Below, one piece after another: positions 60,863 through 64,000 of a stretch of DNA of 64,000 nt; the first letter of the stretch is position 1, and each line of letters begins with the position of its first letter. This DNA is from Cryptomeria japonica (Eukaryota; Streptophyta; Pinopsida; Cupressales; Cupressaceae): contig NC_081407.1 in the NCBI RefSeq assembly GCF_030272615.1, positions 265,865,574 through 265,929,573 of the forward strand. The letters are read 5' to 3'. The notes beneath the pieces are model-generated. The model made no database searches. It was given only the letters and a program-made list of their open reading frames with translations, and was not told the origin of the DNA. Both the position numbers and the translations under genes were made by a program.

Positions 60863-61880
60863 TTAATTAATGCCAAAGACTTTCCTTTATATGAAATATA
60901 CAAATTAACTTTGCATATGAGCGGTTCATAATCTATTAGAAACTTGCAAGACGATTGGAAAATCGCTCGCCTTAGATCTCGCAATCACCGTTGTTTATTG
61001 TCGGGGTTGCTTTTCCTTTCACTGCTCATTTCTTTACCTGTGTTGTTCGTCACATGCATTTCCACCAAGATTAGTGGTATACATAAAAAGCATTAAATCA
61101 TACTCAGACGAAATGTAATCGTATCAATTGCTATTATTGGGAGATTATCTACATAAAAGCATACTCTTTTAATATTATTTATGAGAAAATATATACTCTT
61201 TAGATTTGCATAACTTTGACAAGTAAAAAATTAACAGCTCTCTTTATATTTGGTTTTAAAAACGGATTTTGTTAATATAACAGAATACTATTTTAAGAAG
61301 ATTCTATTTTCAAAGAATATTATGTTGTATATTTAATTATCTTTCATATCAATTATTTTATTATATGTTTAGTTTATATTAAATTTATATTATAATTATA
61401 TTAATTGTAAAATTATATATTTGTTATTTAATTATAATTATTAAATATACATAAAACATAAAATATGATTAATATGTATAATATTTATATATTTTATATA
61501 AATATTATTTGATTTAATTTTAAACAATACAAAATAATAAAATTATTTATATTATAATTTTAATTTATATTATAAAATTAATTTAATTTTTTAATAATTT
61601 CATTAATTATTATACATAATATTATAATATATTATAAATTATTTAATAAATTTTAAAAGTTATTTTTAATATATAAAATATTATAAATGTTATTAAAAAT
61701 ATACATAATATTTTTAATATTTATATATTTAATGTATAAACTATAAGCATAAAAATCAATAATTTATCAAATTTGATTATTTGTAAATTTAGGGTTTTTT
61801 AAGTTTATATGGCAATTTTTAGGCTTCATCAATAAATAGGCTAGAGGCTTCCCTATAGGTATATACATATCCCTTCATAC
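60863..61880. other. AT-rich DNA between modules M3 and M4
   Basis: No gene seen. 61200-61760 is extremely AT-rich (TTATATATTTAATGTATAAAC-type words). Confidence 0.5.
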
Positions 61881-62445
61881 ATTGCATTGAGATTCTTAAA
61901 TATATTGATCAACATCCGTCTCTACCGCTTTATCTGTCTCTCCCTCTATATATTCAGCTATCTCTCCCACTTTCCCCTTCTTCTTCTTTCTCCTTCTCCT
62001 GCCCTCTTTTTTTTCCCACTCTCCTCTCTCTATCTCCCTTCTCTACCTATCTCTCTCTGTCTCTCCCATCTCTCTCTCTTTCTCTCCACATCTCTCCCTC
62101 TATCTTCCCCTATTTATCTATTTTTCTCATTCTCTTCACCTTTCTTTTTTCCTTTTTTTGTCTCTACTTCTCTTTATTTGTTTATCTCTTTATATATCTC
62201 CCCCCCCCCCCAACACTCTCTCTATATCTCTATCTCTCTATCACTCCATCTCATTGAATCTATATGTCTCTATCTCCCCCTCTCCTTCTATACGTCTCTG
62301 TCTCTTCCTCTTTATCTCTCCCTCTCTATCTAGATGCATCTTTATCTCTTTCTCTAGTTCTTTCATTGTATTGCTCCCCCTCTTCCTCTCTCCCTCTATC
62401 TTTAACTCTACCTTTATCTTTCTCTGTCCCTCCACTATTTATTGA

Positions 62446-62505
<60 letters not shown>

Positions 62506-62809
62506 AACCTCTATATCTATATCTCTTTTTTTCTACCTCTATCTATCCATACTTCTTCTTCCACTTCTCCCTTTGCCTCTATCTTGTTATCCCTCTATAT
62601 TACCTTGATATGTCTCCCTCTCTCTACTCTATCTTACTTTGTCTATCTCTCCCTATCTCATCTCCCTCCCTTTTCGTCTCTCCATATACCTCTACTTCTC
62701 CATCTCCATCTCCATGTGCTTCTCCTCCATCTCCATCTCCATGTGCTTTTCTCCTCCATCTCTATCTCTATCACCAATCTCTACCTCCTTATCCCTCCCC
62801 CGCCCCCCC

Positions 62810-62872
<63 letters not shown>

Positions 62873-63162
62873 TGCAAAGATAACATGAACCTATCGGTAA
62901 TACAAATTGATTTTTTTCTTAATTGAAAGGTTATATTTCAGTCGTGTGTTTGGATCCTACAAGTAGATTAATAGTTGATTCAAATTAAGCTATCAATTTT
63001 TCACTAATATGTTTGTCTCAAAAATAATATCATTTGCTAAATGACCCACAAACTCACTTCATGTATTACATAAATGTACATAAAAAATAGACTAAAGTTT
63101 TCCATAATTAACCTTCCACACCTCTTCAATGTACCCATTACACACCAAAATGCAATTGCTAG
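61881..63162 (+). repeat. (TC)n-cored repeat module M4
   Basis: A pyrimidine-rich core with pure tracts at 62446-62505 and 62814-62871 and a short internal repeat (CATCTCCATCTCCATGTGCTT occurs twice near 62700-62750). It ends with the common tail (TATTACATAAATGTACATAAAA, AATGTACCCATTACACACC) finishing TTGCTAG at 63162. About six bases beyond the CTAG the sequence becomes thaumatin-locus 5' flank, so this CTAG coincides with the edge of the interrupted locus. Confidence 0.65.
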
Positions 63163-63167
63163 TAAAA

Positions 63168-63900
63168 AATAACATCATGATGTTGTCTTTAGGAAACACT
63201 GCCTTTACTTTTGGGATTGATTTTGCTATCGTGTATTGACTGGACTCTTCTTCGAGCCTCCCTGCAATAATTTCATATAGAAAAGCATTAAAGATAAAGG
63301 TAAAGGCAAGTTGAATTTTTGTGCTGTTTTGCAATCACTGGGCACGTCTCTGTCTTGAAATCATCGCTTCGTCAGTGACGTTCAATTATGATTTTGCTGT
63401 AACGCCGGGATTGGGTTTCATCTAATCGGTCGGCAACGACAAGACAGAAGCATCTGTCTAAATTGATGAGGTGAATATCTCCGATACTAATTGAATTCAA
63501 TGCATTTAGTGCGAAACGTAAATTAGTCAAAATTATTGCTAGGCAAATGTATTTAGGTACGTAGGTGATATGAGAAAAGTTAGGGTTACGTAACAGGATA
63601 AGAACAAGGAAAATTGATGATGTCAAACTTCAACTACTACGAAAATGTGACATTTCCGCTTTGAAATTTTCACGTATCAGAGCTGTATCGCACGAATATA
63701 CTATATGACGTAAGCTAAATATTAAAAGAAAACAAATATATCATACTAAAATTGCCCAGACAGGACGATGAGAGCGATCTCATGCATTCATGCATTTCCG
63801 CGGACTTTCCATTAGCCGCTTTTCATCTGACACCATTTTTCTCTGCTAGCAATTTTTTTCACCGCTTTTTAAATGTAGATGCCTACCAGCAATTCGATGC
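63168..63900 (-). repeat. isolated 5' flank of a third thaumatin-like locus
   Basis: Closely matches the 5' flank of gene 1 (18310-18955) in the same orientation: AAACACTGCCTTTACTTTTG, GCTTCGTCAGTGACGTTCAA, GACAAGACAGAAGCATCTGT, GGGTTACGTAACAGGATAAG and CACCATTTTTCTCTGCT. It also keeps the CGTGTATTGACTGGAC block seen in gene 2. The coding exons and proximal promoter that should lie to its left are absent, replaced by module M4. Confidence 0.75.
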
Positions 63901-64000
63901 ATAGACTCGTATTCCTAAAGTAAATGTGCTTAACGGAGGATCATAATTATACAAGGGTACGATGTTTTTGTGTGAAGATCACTTCAAAAAGAGGTGACAA
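63901..64000. other. window end, nothing recognised
   Basis: The last 100 bp show no coding motif or repeat that I recognise. Confidence 0.4.

Overview
The window is nuclear DNA of a seed plant, most likely a gymnosperm. It is AT-rich, has few genes and is packed with old transposable elements. The two thaumatin-like proteins resemble conifer PR-5 proteins such as the Cupressaceae pollen allergens (judged by eye, no search run). The elements are plant types: a Ty1/copia retrotransposon with an initiator-tRNA-Met primer site, L1-type LINEs with DUF4283, endonuclease, reverse transcriptase and RNase H domains, a solo LTR, and long (TC)n tracts. No CRISPR array, tRNA or rRNA gene was recognised.

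Layout. 1-3.7 kb: a possible exon end, a MITE-like element and AT-rich DNA with one tentative old LTR. 3.68-9.68 kb: a complete minus-strand copia element with 5-bp target duplications, near-identical LTRs and a pol frame broken only by in-frame stops. 9.7-16.9 kb: no gene, twin (TC)n tracts and an inverted repeat. 17.0-18.0 kb: intact thaumatin-like gene 1 (minus, two exons). 19.0-25.1 kb: a decayed minus-strand LINE inserted in the 5' flank of gene 1. 25.5-27.5 kb: a plus-strand LINE-derived repeat carrying an unclassified protein. 27.7-28.8 kb: intact thaumatin-like gene 2, a close duplicate. 31.4-36.1 kb: a truncated copia relative, then a decayed multi-exon gene. 38.6-40.2 kb: second copy of the unclassified-protein repeat. 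42.8-50 kb: a nest (AT-rich repeat > minus non-LTR element with a third copy of the unclassified protein > plus LINE > solo LTR). 51.8-52.3 kb: orphan last exon of an NFD4-like transporter. 53.5-63.2 kb: four modules of a (TC)n-cored repeat ending in a hairpin plus CTAG, with a RING-H2 pseudogene among them. 58.2 and 63.2-63.9 kb: 3' and 5' flanks of a third thaumatin-like locus whose gene is absent.

Only the two thaumatin-like genes look intact and functional. They encode secreted 16-cysteine PR-5 proteins, share promoter-proximal sequence and lie in the same orientation about 10 kb apart. They appear to be two survivors of a family of at least three loci, the third having lost its body where (TC)n-cored modules now sit. 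The most novel items are the three-copy unclassified protein family, the TC-cored repeat with a Helitron-like terminus, and the gene-less third thaumatin locus. All homology calls come from reading the sequence; none was computed.
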